A DNA stretch of 35,768 bases from Candidatus Bathyarchaeota archaeon (GTDB taxonomy: Archaea; Thermoproteota; Bathyarchaeia; Bathyarchaeales; Bathycorpusculaceae): NCBI GenBank assembly GCA_003151735.1, contig PLYI01000011.1, forward strand, positions 1 through 35,768, in the 5' to 3' direction. Under the pieces are notes generated by a model. That model ran no database searches. It saw only the letters and a program-made list of their open reading frames with translations, and had not been told where the DNA came from. The position numbers and the translations under genes were made by a program. Shown here in pieces: positions 1 to 7,331 of this stretch (position 1 is the first letter of the stretch; every line of letters starts with the position of its first letter).

Positions 1-601
1 CAGCACCACCACCACCACCACCAATCATTGTGACAACGATGTATTGGGGACTTGGATTTGTTGGAAGCGTGTATGTTCCAGAACCAGAAGTTAAAACTTG
101 AATTGTTGGAGCTTTGCTATTTGTGACAGTCGGAGACCAAATTGGAATGCCTCCAGAAACAGTGAGAACAGAGTTTCCAGACCCAATTCCTAATCTGGTT
201 GCAGTTGATCCACTTGAAGAATAGATCATATCCCCAGTGGTGGTCATTGGGTTTGCAAATCCACCAGCTGCCGCTTGCCAAGTTGGAAGAGTTCCTGTTC
301 CATTTGAAGTTAAAAGATATCCACTCTGGCCAACAGTACCAAGCTCGCCTATGGTGCCACCATTTGAAACGATAAGTCTTTTGTTATTAAGTGCGATGCT
401 AGAATTTGTCCCACCATTGGCAACGGGTAAAAGTGTTTCAGTTCCTAAAGTTCCACCAGTTGTGTTAACCACAATTCCAGCAGGCGTAAGTTTTGGTAAA
501 GTTAAGGTCTGATAAAATATCGAGGCGTTTGGTTGCTTATATTGATTAGCGCCGAAAGCTAGAACAGAAGTTAGAAGTAAAAGTCCAAAGATCTTTTTCA
601 T
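1..601 (-). CDS. Tail fibre, N-terminal part (gene continues at base 35768)
   Basis: This is the first 200 codons plus one base of a fibre gene that runs off the left edge. It opens with a Sec-like signal peptide (MKKIFGLLLLTSVLAFGA), unusual for a virion protein. A low-complexity beta-rich region follows, with an NPMTTTGDMIY motif shared with the upstream neighbour, and then a glycine run at the edge. The remaining base of codon 201 joins base 35768 in frame, giving one protein of about 627 residues with the segment at 34486-35768. The ATG overlaps the stop of the preceding gene by one base (TGATG), so translation is probably coupled. A role in receptor binding is inferred from composition and position after gp10. 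Confidence 0.8.
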   Translation of the reverse strand, partial: MKKIFGLLLLTSVLAFGANQYKQPNASIFYQTLTLPKLTPAGIVVNTTGGTLGTETLLPVANGGTNSSIALNNKRLIVSNGGTIGELGTVGQSGYLLTSNGTGTLPTWQAAAGGFANPMTTTGDMIYSSSGSTATRLGIGSGNSVLTVSGGIPIWSPTVTNSKAPTIQVLTSGSGTYTLPTNPSPQYIVVTMIGGGGGGA

Positions 602-1284
602 CACACTCCCATCGTACTTGCTCTGAAGTGCATAATTGACGATGCAGCAGTTCCAGAAAAGTTAGTTGAGGTGTATTGAACTTGGCCGGCCGAAGTAATT
701 GAAAGTGTTATGCCAGCAGGTTCACCAGTTCCAGTATCAAAGTCCCCACCAACTCCAAGCGGAGATAAGTCCCAAGACGCTGCAACGGTTTTGTAAGTTG
801 CTATAAACTTAGCTCTAGCCGACATTTCAGTAGCGCCTGCACCAGTGGTGTTTCTGTAATATTGGAGGTCAATTTCAGCAGACCGTATCGTGACCGGGTT
901 AAACAAAAGGCCAGTAACGTCCGCTGGAGATGATTGATTATTTGCGATTGTGAAGGTTGTCTCACTAATAACGCCTGACCCTAAATATGCACCAGAAGAG
1001 TTAGAGGCCCACGTTGGCGCAACGGTTGTCCCACTAGAAGTAAGTACCTGGCCAGCGGTACCATTTCCAAGCCTTGTAGGTAGGCCAGCGGCTCCCCCGT
1101 AGATCATATCCCCGCCGGTAGTCATTGGATTTGTAAGGCCACCGCCTCCACCCGTCGCAGCGTCTGCACCGCCCGCTCTCAAGTAAAGTTGTAAAAACCA
1201 TTTAGCCCAAGTCGGAGTGATTAGATTGTTCTTATCAACCATTGGTGTTTGGTATGACATTGGTGGAAGAATGACATTACTCAA
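601..1284 (-). CDS. Tail fibre or tail-associated protein
   Basis: This protein of 227 residues lies between the gp10-like gene and the long fibre. The N-terminus (TPMVDKNNLITPTWAKWF) resembles a short virion-attachment segment common in phage tail proteins. A Gly-rich linker and the motif NPMTTGGDMIYGG follow; nearly the same motif occurs in the next gene, so the two share a module. The C-terminal 120 residues are Ser/Thr/Gly-rich and predicted beta, as in trimeric fibre heads. The start used here is TTG overlapping the gp10 stop (TTGA); a later ATG at residue 9 is possible. Function is inferred from context. Confidence 0.7.
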   Translation of the reverse strand: MSNVILPPMSYQTPMVDKNNLITPTWAKWFLQLYLRAGGADAATGGGGGLTNPMTTGGDMIYGGAAGLPTRLGNGTAGQVLTSSGTTVAPTWASNSSGAYLGSGVISETTFTIANNQSSPADVTGLLFNPVTIRSAEIDLQYYRNTTGAGATEMSARAKFIATYKTVAASWDLSPLGVGGDFDTGTGEPAGITLSITSAGQVQYTSTNFSGTAASSIMHFRASTMGV

Positions 1285-2945
1285 CTAGCGCCTGCCATTA
1301 GATCTATTTCAGCGCCTATTAGAACTACTTTTACCGGATCTGAAATTGAAAACTTAAATACTCTGTTTCTAGACTGTCCAAGCCTACGCCAAATTGCTCT
1401 ATCAGAGTTATTGCCTATAGCGCAAAGATGTGCAGTATGCTCATTTGACCAAGAATGACCGCCATCATTACTCCATGATAACATTGCAAGAGGTTGTGAG
1501 CCTTGGCCTGAAGAAAGACCGATATTTGTTTCAAAATCAAGTTGAATGGAACTTACAAAAACTCTATTCATGTCTTTTGAAAGATGTGGCGTAATTCTTT
1601 GCCTGATAAGTGGGTTTCCGTTGTCAGAGTAAAAACTAGAACTCATGTTATAAATATTGCCGTTTGAATAATCACCAACCACATGAGTATTAAAAGCAAA
1701 GGCATAACAATTTGATAAATGCCTGCCAAAAATACCTTGATTTGAATAAGCTCTTTCATGCCATAAACTAGAGGCTAGGTCATAAACCCAGGTTGCATTT
1801 CCTGTAGGAAAAGTTAGCACATAAAATTGATGTCCATTTTCTTGGTACGCATATGCAATAGCGTCGCTCATTGTGGAATAGCTTTGAATAGCAAGCTCCA
1901 CAGCTTGAGTGCTAATTCTTTGTGGAGTATAACCATTCGCCATGTATACAACACCAGATCCGGTTTGATCTTTGCCTAGCCAAAATATAGTGTTTGCCAT
2001 TTTTACAGAGCTAAGAGATGCAGCACATCCAATATGGCTAAGAGATCCTTGAACGTATTGAAATGGATTTAAGTTATTACCACTATCAAACCAGACTTCA
2101 CTTGTTTGATCACCGAGTAACCATAAGTTTCTATTTGAACAAAGTTGAGAAACAATATTGTCAGTGAATCCGTTTTTTTGAGTGAGTGCTGGAGCTCCGA
2201 AGGTCACAGCGTTTAAGTCTGATAAATAAAAAGCAGTGGAATTTGGCTTTGCAAATATAAAATAACCATCTTGAAAAGACACCTGATTTGATCCAAGCCA
2301 ATTTGCGTCGGTTATTAGTGATATTGTGTTTGGCGGCGATGAAAAACTAGAATAGAAAATTGGCCCAGTTCCAGGCCCTGCGCCCAAGGCTAAAGAACCA
2401 CTAGTTTGTGGTGCGCCCGTACCACTTGCAACTAAGCTTGTGGCCGACGATGTAAGTTGATTGACTACGGTAAAAGTCTGACCATTATTTGTAAAAGTCG
2501 TGCCTACTGAAGCGGTATTTCCAGAGGTTATTGTAAAAACATATGCCCCAACTGGAACAGTAGTCGTGGGAATTGTAATGTAATAACCATTTGCACCGTC
2601 AACGACTACTAGTTGAATGCCATTGTCGGCAATTGAAACTGGACCACTAACAGTTTGTAAGGTCCCAACACTTGTGGCCACATAACTAGAACTAATGCTA
2701 AAAAGTTGATTGCCGGCGACTGCGTATAAAAGGCCCGTTGATGTATACCATAAAGCTCTTACAGGGCCAGTACTAAGCGTGCAAAGAAGTGATAGCCCGG
2801 GAGTTCCAATAAGTGTAGCAACTTCGTGTTCTTTCCCAGTTTGTCCTAGTTCATTCATTTCTGGATATAGATTTATGGACCTTTGGCATTCATAATTGAC
2901 AGACGAAAGAGTATAACTTGGTCCTATGAAGCCTGGGAATCTCAT
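1281..2945 (-). CDS. P22 gp10-like tail hub (packaged-DNA stabilisation) protein
   Basis: This protein of 554 residues matches the P22 gp10 family, tail hub proteins that plug the portal after packaging. The N-terminal pattern (PGFIGPSY, then INLYPE) and the C-terminal pattern (AIWRRLGQSRNRVFKF, then a closing IGAEIDL strand) follow gp10. A central WLLGDQTSEVWFDSG segment corresponds to the gp10 STIEYF region. It is somewhat longer than P22 gp10 (about 470) because of a Thr/Ser/Gly-rich insertion at roughly residues 140-200. It overlaps the preceding small gene by ATGA. Family assignment is by remembered similarity, but synteny with gp4 supports it. Confidence 0.85.
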   Translation of the reverse strand: MRFPGFIGPSYTLSSVNYECQRSINLYPEMNELGQTGKEHEVATLIGTPGLSLLCTLSTGPVRALWYTSTGLLYAVAGNQLFSISSSYVATSVGTLQTVSGPVSIADNGIQLVVVDGANGYYITIPTTTVPVGAYVFTITSGNTASVGTTFTNNGQTFTVVNQLTSSATSLVASGTGAPQTSGSLALGAGPGTGPIFYSSFSSPPNTISLITDANWLGSNQVSFQDGYFIFAKPNSTAFYLSDLNAVTFGAPALTQKNGFTDNIVSQLCSNRNLWLLGDQTSEVWFDSGNNLNPFQYVQGSLSHIGCAASLSSVKMANTIFWLGKDQTGSGVVYMANGYTPQRISTQAVELAIQSYSTMSDAIAYAYQENGHQFYVLTFPTGNATWVYDLASSLWHERAYSNQGIFGRHLSNCYAFAFNTHVVGDYSNGNIYNMSSSFYSDNGNPLIRQRITPHLSKDMNRVFVSSIQLDFETNIGLSSGQGSQPLAMLSWSNDGGHSWSNEHTAHLCAIGNNSDRAIWRRLGQSRNRVFKFSISDPVKVVLIGAEIDLMAGAS

Positions 2946-3091
2946 TTCTTCTTTCCATTTTTTCTAACAACTAAATGATTTAGGACTTCACCCCAATATA
3001 TTTTACCGTGGTGACTGCTGATTTTTTTTAAAAGGTTCTCGACATCTTCAATTGATCTACCACGAAGAGCACGCCAATAAACTTTAGACAT
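2942..3091 (-). CDS. Small basic protein between gp4 and gp10
   Basis: This 49-residue protein (MSKVYWRALRGRSI...) is rich in Lys/Arg and ends RKNGKKK. Its stop overlaps the gp10 start as ATGA and it fills the gap between two tail genes, which argues that it is translated. A GGAG lies immediately before the ATG, too close for ideal spacing, so the start could lie slightly upstream. No family recognised. Its position suggests a small head-tail connector or accessory factor, but that is inference. Confidence 0.6.
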   Translation of the reverse strand: MSKVYWRALRGRSIEDVENLLKKISSHHGKIYWGEVLNHLVVRKNGKKK

Positions 3092-3109
3092 CTCCAGCGT
3101 GTCAATCAA

Positions 3110-3820
3110 CTATTCCCCCGTAAACCAGTTCCAAGTAGACTTCTTAGGCAACACGCCCGGGTCAATTCCTAGTAAAGTTATAGGGCTATTCATTCTCTTG
3201 ATTGAGGCCTTACTCTCAACAGCGTTTTCAATAACAACTGGATCAAGTTGGCGTCCATATTCTGGAGCTAATTCAATGCCAAGGTTGTACCTCAAAGCCC
3301 TTAGATATCCTGGTGGTACCGAAAGTGAAGTTGTTAAAGTGGCTATGCTTGAGAGAGGTTTCCACGACCAAACGATAACATTTCCAGCTACGCTTGGAAT
3401 TGGCCAGAAATTCAATTTCACATAAGGGTATAGATATTGCGGCCACATTCTTGTCGGTAAGTTAGAGGTTATGGTTTTTATTGAAATCGCAGCCCATTGA
3501 TCTTGATTCAATATTTCAATTGGAATCTCAAGAGTCGTGCTACCTGAGACTTGTTGCCAATTAATATTCTCAATCTTTTGTGGCCTTGCCGTATTAAAGT
3601 CAGGAGCCCCAGTACCCATTTGATAGGTCTGTTGATTTACTACCAAGGCCAGAGATTCAGATATCTTTGCTGGTATTAAAAGGTTTTGAGTGCTCCAAGT
3701 ATCTAGCATTTGATTGAGTGATGCTAAAGCATCATTTGCTTCGTCATTACTTACGGTTTCACCAGAGGCTAAAACCCCAATGAGACGAAGCGAACTATTA
3801 ATTAGATCAAGGCCAGTCAT
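3110..3820 (-). CDS. P22 gp4-like tail accessory factor
   Basis: This 236-residue protein starts TGLDLINSSLRLIGVLA and contains NDALASLNQMLDTW, the helical pattern of P22 gp4-type head-to-tail accessory proteins that bind under the portal ring. It is longer than P22 gp4 (166 residues), as in many environmental relatives. The C-terminal part includes PPGYLRALRYNLGIELAPEY, typical of the family. The gene starts at the stop of the preceding gene (TAATG) and is followed by the gp10-like gene, as in P22. In P22, gp4 also has muralytic activity; nothing seen here confirms or excludes it. Confidence 0.85.
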   Translation of the reverse strand: MTGLDLINSSLRLIGVLASGETVSNDEANDALASLNQMLDTWSTQNLLIPAKISESLALVVNQQTYQMGTGAPDFNTARPQKIENINWQQVSGSTTLEIPIEILNQDQWAAISIKTITSNLPTRMWPQYLYPYVKLNFWPIPSVAGNVIVWSWKPLSSIATLTTSLSVPPGYLRALRYNLGIELAPEYGRQLDPVVIENAVESKASIKRMNSPITLLGIDPGVLPKKSTWNWFTGE

Positions 3821-4059
3821 TATTTAACTTTCTTAAGTTGTTTTTTTACTTCCTTATGGCCATCAACGACAACTTCCTCAATCTTTGGTTCTACTTTTTC
3901 AAGTTTATGAGAGGGATGAAAACCCCAATCATCTCCTAAAGCTTCAAACTCTTCATCGCTATGAACAATCTTTGAATGCAATTTTAGTGAAGCCTCGGTT
4001 GCCTTATCAGCTTCAAAGTCCTTATGGTAAACCGATACTGGGTACGTGTGGGATTTCAT
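3820..4059 (-). CDS. Small charged protein of the head-tail region
   Basis: This 79-residue, strongly charged protein (MKSHTYPVSVYHKDFEADK...) has a DDWGFHPSHKLEK segment and a Lys/Glu-rich tail. Similar short proteins with a W-x-x-HP segment lie near head-tail genes of other phages, but I cannot assign a family. The ATG at 4059 was chosen because AGAGAGGA lies about ten bases upstream; a TTG nine bases further up is less well placed. The start lies inside the 3' end of the glycosyltransferase gene, and the stop overlaps the gp4 start. Confidence 0.7.
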   Translation of the reverse strand: MKSHTYPVSVYHKDFEADKATEASLKLHSKIVHSDEEFEALGDDWGFHPSHKLEKVEPKIEEVVVDGHKEVKKQLKKVK

Positions 4060-4765
4060 GATTTTCAATTCCTCTCTCTTTTTGTAACATTAGTTTTTTT
4101 GCAATATTCTGCGGTTGTGATTTAAGCCAGTTTCCAATGTGACCCTTGTACGGAGTTGGTAAAGAGCCCCAATGAGTGAGCTCTATCTCTGGGTCTAGGT
4201 AAACGGTGCCTCCCATGGCGTTCCATTCCTTACAAAACATGAAGTCTTCGCCCCAAAGTACACCGTCAATTATTGGAAATTGGAAATAGACGGTCGATTT
4301 AAGACCGAAGTTTTTCATTATTCTTTCTGGATATTTCTCATCAAACTTTTTGAACACTTCTCTCGATAGGCAAATAAACCCAAATGGAAGCTTTTCAACT
4401 TTCAAAAGCCCATTTGAATCAGCCCACATGTCACCTTTTTTAAAATCAATAGGGTAAGATTCTGTTTCCTGTTTATGCCTATAACACCCGCCTACAACGT
4501 CAACAGGCTTTAACGCCAGTTGAATGATTGCACCAGGGTTAAAGGTAACGTCTGAATCAAGGAAAACAATCTTGTCACAGTCTGATTTTAGAAAGTCTGC
4601 AACAAGAAAGTTTCTCCCGTCTGCAATTCCACCAGACGAAGGATAAAGATCAAATTGAATATTGACGCCAACCTTGAGCGAGATCGCATGCTCTTCCATT
4701 AGACATTTAACAACGTTGAAATCGAGTTTGTTATCCCGCCCAGGGATGGCGACAAATATTTTCAT
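4022..4765 (-). CDS. GT-A fold glycosyltransferase-like protein
   Basis: This 247-residue protein begins KIFVAIPGRD and carries a DxD-type motif (FLDSDV, Asp70 and Asp72) after an N-terminal nucleotide-binding-like half. Later GEDFMFCKEW and LTHWGS segments match family-2-like and phage GT-A enzymes. Such enzymes transfer a sugar from a nucleotide-sugar donor in a metal-dependent way. The gene sits among the head and tail genes between a putative decoration protein and gp4, so its target may be a virion protein or the host surface; the sequence does not say which. A second, diverged glycosyltransferase lies at 11461-12411. Confidence 0.8.
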   Translation of the reverse strand: MKIFVAIPGRDNKLDFNVVKCLMEEHAISLKVGVNIQFDLYPSSGGIADGRNFLVADFLKSDCDKIVFLDSDVTFNPGAIIQLALKPVDVVGGCYRHKQETESYPIDFKKGDMWADSNGLLKVEKLPFGFICLSREVFKKFDEKYPERIMKNFGLKSTVYFQFPIIDGVLWGEDFMFCKEWNAMGGTVYLDPEIELTHWGSLPTPYKGHIGNWLKSQPQNIAKKLMLQKERGIENHEIPHVPSIGLP

Positions 4766-4766
4766 A

Positions 4767-5069
4767 CTATTTAAAAATTCCTAACGTGCGAAGGTTAGCC
4801 AAAATTCCATTGATAGCTGCTGCGCAGGTAGAAATCCCATTAACAACAAGGGCACTGTTATATGTGCTTGTTAACGCTTGAATTCCGGTACCAGCTGCGG
4901 CAGTTCCACCACTTGAATCAGTCAATGCTGTATAAGTAGTGATTTGCGCAACAGGTGCGGTTCCATAGAATCCAATTAAATCAGTGGCAGATTGTCCGTA
5001 AACAATCCCGCCACTTGAAGCACCATCGCCTACTAGCGAGTTGGTATTTGTTTCAGTTTGCATACCCAT
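4767..5069 (-). CDS. Putative head decoration or head fibre protein
   Basis: This 100-residue protein is rich in Gly/Ala/Ser/Thr. It contains DLIGFYGTAPVAQ, a pattern often seen in the small gene following a coat protein, and ends in a helix (ILANLRTLGIFK) like phage head-fibre proteins. The gene directly follows the coat gene, with a good ribosome site (AAAGGAG) before the ATG. A second ATG two codons later is also possible. A capsid-surface role is inferred from position and composition; it has not been matched to a named family. Confidence 0.6.
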   Translation of the reverse strand: MGMQTETNTNSLVGDGASSGGIVYGQSATDLIGFYGTAPVAQITTYTALTDSSGGTAAAGTGIQALTSTYNSALVVNGISTCAAAINGILANLRTLGIFK

Positions 5070-5136
5070 AAATCTCCTTTAAAAGTTTAGTTTAAAAAGG
5101 GGCGCCCACTATTGAGCGCCTCAGTTCAAAAATCAA

Positions 5137-6366
5137 TTACCCTTGAACGCGACAAGCGAGTTCAGGATAAACCGCTTGCCATCCGTACAGAATATCCATT
5201 CTGCAAGGCCAGATATCGTTCACGATATCGTAGGCACGAACCACACGAATTGAAATCCCAGCTTCTTTATCAGAAACCCTAGCTGCCATGTCAGTTCCAC
5301 CAGGGAGTGGCAAATCTGCCATTCCAAGAACGAATGCATCTTTATGGAATGCAATGTTGTTTGGAGAAACGTAATTGGTGTAGGTCGATGCAGCTCCGAA
5401 AGTAAGAACGGCAGAACCAGCGGCAACAGAGGTATTAACATTCTGATAAGGCCCACTGGTTACAATTGACGGGCTTATAGGAATCGTTGCATTGGTGCTA
5501 GTTGAACTTACGGCGGCAGTTACCAAGAATTGCTTCAATGCTCCAGTGCTTTGGAATGAAACAGGGTTTACTGCATAAACGTTTGCAAACGTTACGATGT
5601 CACCAGGCAACAAAACGTTTGTTACACCAGAAGCCCATGCGCTGGTGATAATGTTAGCTCCAACTTGTCCAGCTGCAGCGTTTGCAGTAGGAGTGCTAGA
5701 AGCAACAGCACCAATGGTGTGGGATTGAACGTTCTGGTCCATTACCCATTTAAAGCCAGCGGCTTTTCCCATGTAACCTTTTGAATATTGCTCAGACAAT
5801 GCACCAGAATCTTGAAACAAAGCCTTTAAGCCATCGACCATTGCAGCTTCAGCAGCGGGGTTAACGCATAAAGTGAGATTGTCATCAACTGGGCAAGCAT
5901 TCTCCATTAGCTTTTGACGGGCTTGCAAAGCTAAGAGCAAAGTTGCAGGAGTTGTTTGTGGAACTCCAACGAAATTAGAAACGTTGGTGTTGATCATGGT
6001 GTGACCATCATAATCAATTTGATTACAAAGAGCATTTACAGCAGGTTGCAAATAACGTCCACCAAACTCATCAACGCTTAATTCCATATCTTTTGAAGAG
6101 AATTGGAAGTCAACGTGAGCTTGAGTGTTTAGGGTTAGAGCAACACTTTGATCGGCAATGTCTTGAAGTGACAAAGCTTGACCTTTGGTTACTGTGTAAC
6201 GAACTGGTTTACGGATATTGATAACGCTACCAATTTTAGCTCCAGAGATAGCAAAATTTTCGTCGTATTGACGGTTAACATGTTTTGCTAGTCCAAGATT
6301 GTTCTTAAGAATTCTCGCTGACTCCTTGGTGATCATCGAGATGTTTAAAAGTGAGTTACCGGCCAT
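5137..6366 (-). CDS. Major capsid protein, P22 gp5 type
   Basis: This 409-residue protein resembles P22 coat protein gp5 (430 residues). Its N-terminus has ITKESARILKNNLGLAKHVNRQ and then GSVINIRKPVRYTV; the C-terminal region carries VRAYDIVNDIWPCRMDILYGW, typical of this coat family. The middle (about residues 215-330) is Ser/Thr/Ala-rich and probably contains the inserted surface domain. AAAGGA lies upstream of the ATG. The order portal, scaffold, coat is the same as in P22. Confidence 0.9.
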   Translation of the reverse strand: MAGNSLLNISMITKESARILKNNLGLAKHVNRQYDENFAISGAKIGSVINIRKPVRYTVTKGQALSLQDIADQSVALTLNTQAHVDFQFSSKDMELSVDEFGGRYLQPAVNALCNQIDYDGHTMINTNVSNFVGVPQTTPATLLLALQARQKLMENACPVDDNLTLCVNPAAEAAMVDGLKALFQDSGALSEQYSKGYMGKAAGFKWVMDQNVQSHTIGAVASSTPTANAAAGQVGANIITSAWASGVTNVLLPGDIVTFANVYAVNPVSFQSTGALKQFLVTAAVSSTSTNATIPISPSIVTSGPYQNVNTSVAAGSAVLTFGAASTYTNYVSPNNIAFHKDAFVLGMADLPLPGGTDMAARVSDKEAGISIRVVRAYDIVNDIWPCRMDILYGWQAVYPELACRVQG

Positions 6367-6398
6367 TTTCAGTTTCCTTTAAAGTTATGCAAACTTCT

Positions 6399-7331
6399 CT
6401 AGGCCCGTTTAGATGATTCTTTTCTCCACGCTTCATATTCACGCATAGTCATATCATCACGATAACCTTTGGTTACCGCACCGCCTTTAGCTCTGACGGT
6501 TTTAACGGGCTCTGGAACTTTGCTTTTTAGTTTAGTTTCAGTAGAAGTCTTAGAAGGTTTTGCAATACGAGCTTCGATTTTACCAAGAGCCTTTGCAGCG
6601 TTAAGCGGAGTCATACCGCAAATAGTTTTAAATTCCTTTGGATCATCAATAAGCGCTTGCATGAGTTCTGGACCAATATCAGAGTTGACGATAACCTCAC
6701 GAACTGTCAGAGACAGATTTTGTGCTCCAACTTCTTTAAGGGCATCGTTCCAATTTTCTTCAAAGTCTTCATTGGTCTTTTTGTACTCATCAACGCGCTC
6801 ACCATGCTTAGAGAATTTAGTTTGCATCTCTTTGTTCGCTGATTCTTGCAAAGCCTTTTGTTTCTCTGCCAGAAGTTCTTGTTGAACCTCCCAGCGGATT
6901 AGGGCCTTATCGTATTCACGAACAGTGGCAAAATCGTTTTCTTTTGGCATTCCCGTCAAATCTTGTTTAACCTCGGTCTTTGCTTCAGCGGCTACAGACT
7001 TCTTTTGCACCTCTTGGCGCAAATAGTTTAGCTCCATATCCTTAGCTGTTACTTCAGACCTAAGTCTTTCGATCTTCTTTTGGAATCCACCTTTTTTCTT
7101 AGGTTTAGCTTCGTTTTTTGCTTCTAAGTCTTCTTTAATTTCGTCTTCATCTTCTTTAATTTCGTCTTCAGTTTTCTCAATCTCTTCGATTTCTTCTTCT
7201 TCGATTTCGTTTTCAATTGGAACCTCTTCTGAAGGTTTTTTATCATCAACTGGTTTGTTAGTTGCCAGGTCGCCCATTGCGGCGGCCACAGCCTCAGGTG
7301 AATCAGTTGGTGATACGATTACGATACTCAT
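6399..7331 (-). CDS. Scaffolding protein (P22 gp8 position)
   Basis: This 310-residue protein lies between portal and coat and is close in length to P22 gp8 (303). Residues about 30-75 are an almost unbroken run of Glu, Asp, Ile and Lys. A Lys-rich segment and a long coiled-coil-like helix follow (KKIERLRSEVTAKDMELNYL), with a basic C-terminus. An extended acidic, helical protein with a basic tail is what a coat-binding scaffold looks like. The start has GGAG upstream and overlaps the portal stop. Assignment rests on position and architecture rather than motifs. Confidence 0.8.
   Translation of the reverse strand: MSIVIVSPTDSPEAVAAAMGDLATNKPVDDKKPSEEVPIENEIEEEEIEEIEKTEDEIKEDEDEIKEDLEAKNEAKPKKKGGFQKKIERLRSEVTAKDMELNYLRQEVQKKSVAAEAKTEVKQDLTGMPKENDFATVREYDKALIRWEVQQELLAEKQKALQESANKEMQTKFSKHGERVDEYKKTNEDFEENWNDALKEVGAQNLSLTVREVIVNSDIGPELMQALIDDPKEFKTICGMTPLNAAKALGKIEARIAKPSKTSTETKLKSKVPEPVKTVRAKGGAVTKGYRDDMTMREYEAWRKESSKRA

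Noticed and set aside
1..30. CRISPR-like or microsatellite repeat at the left edge
   Set aside because: The (ACC)n run is codons for a glycine tract in the fibre shaft.
237..512. Plus-strand frame of 91 codons inside the fibre gene
   Set aside because: It mirrors the Gly/Thr-rich minus-strand fibre frame; Pro/Val-rich translation, no ribosome site.
224..1143. About 45-base similarity between 224-268 and 1099-1143 as a mobile repeat
   Set aside because: It encodes the shared NPMTT-x-GDMIY fibre module; protein homology between the fibres explains it.
6469..6885. Plus-strand frame of 138 codons opposite the scaffold gene
   Set aside because: Low-complexity Ser/Leu translation antisense to a well-supported gene, with no ribosome site.
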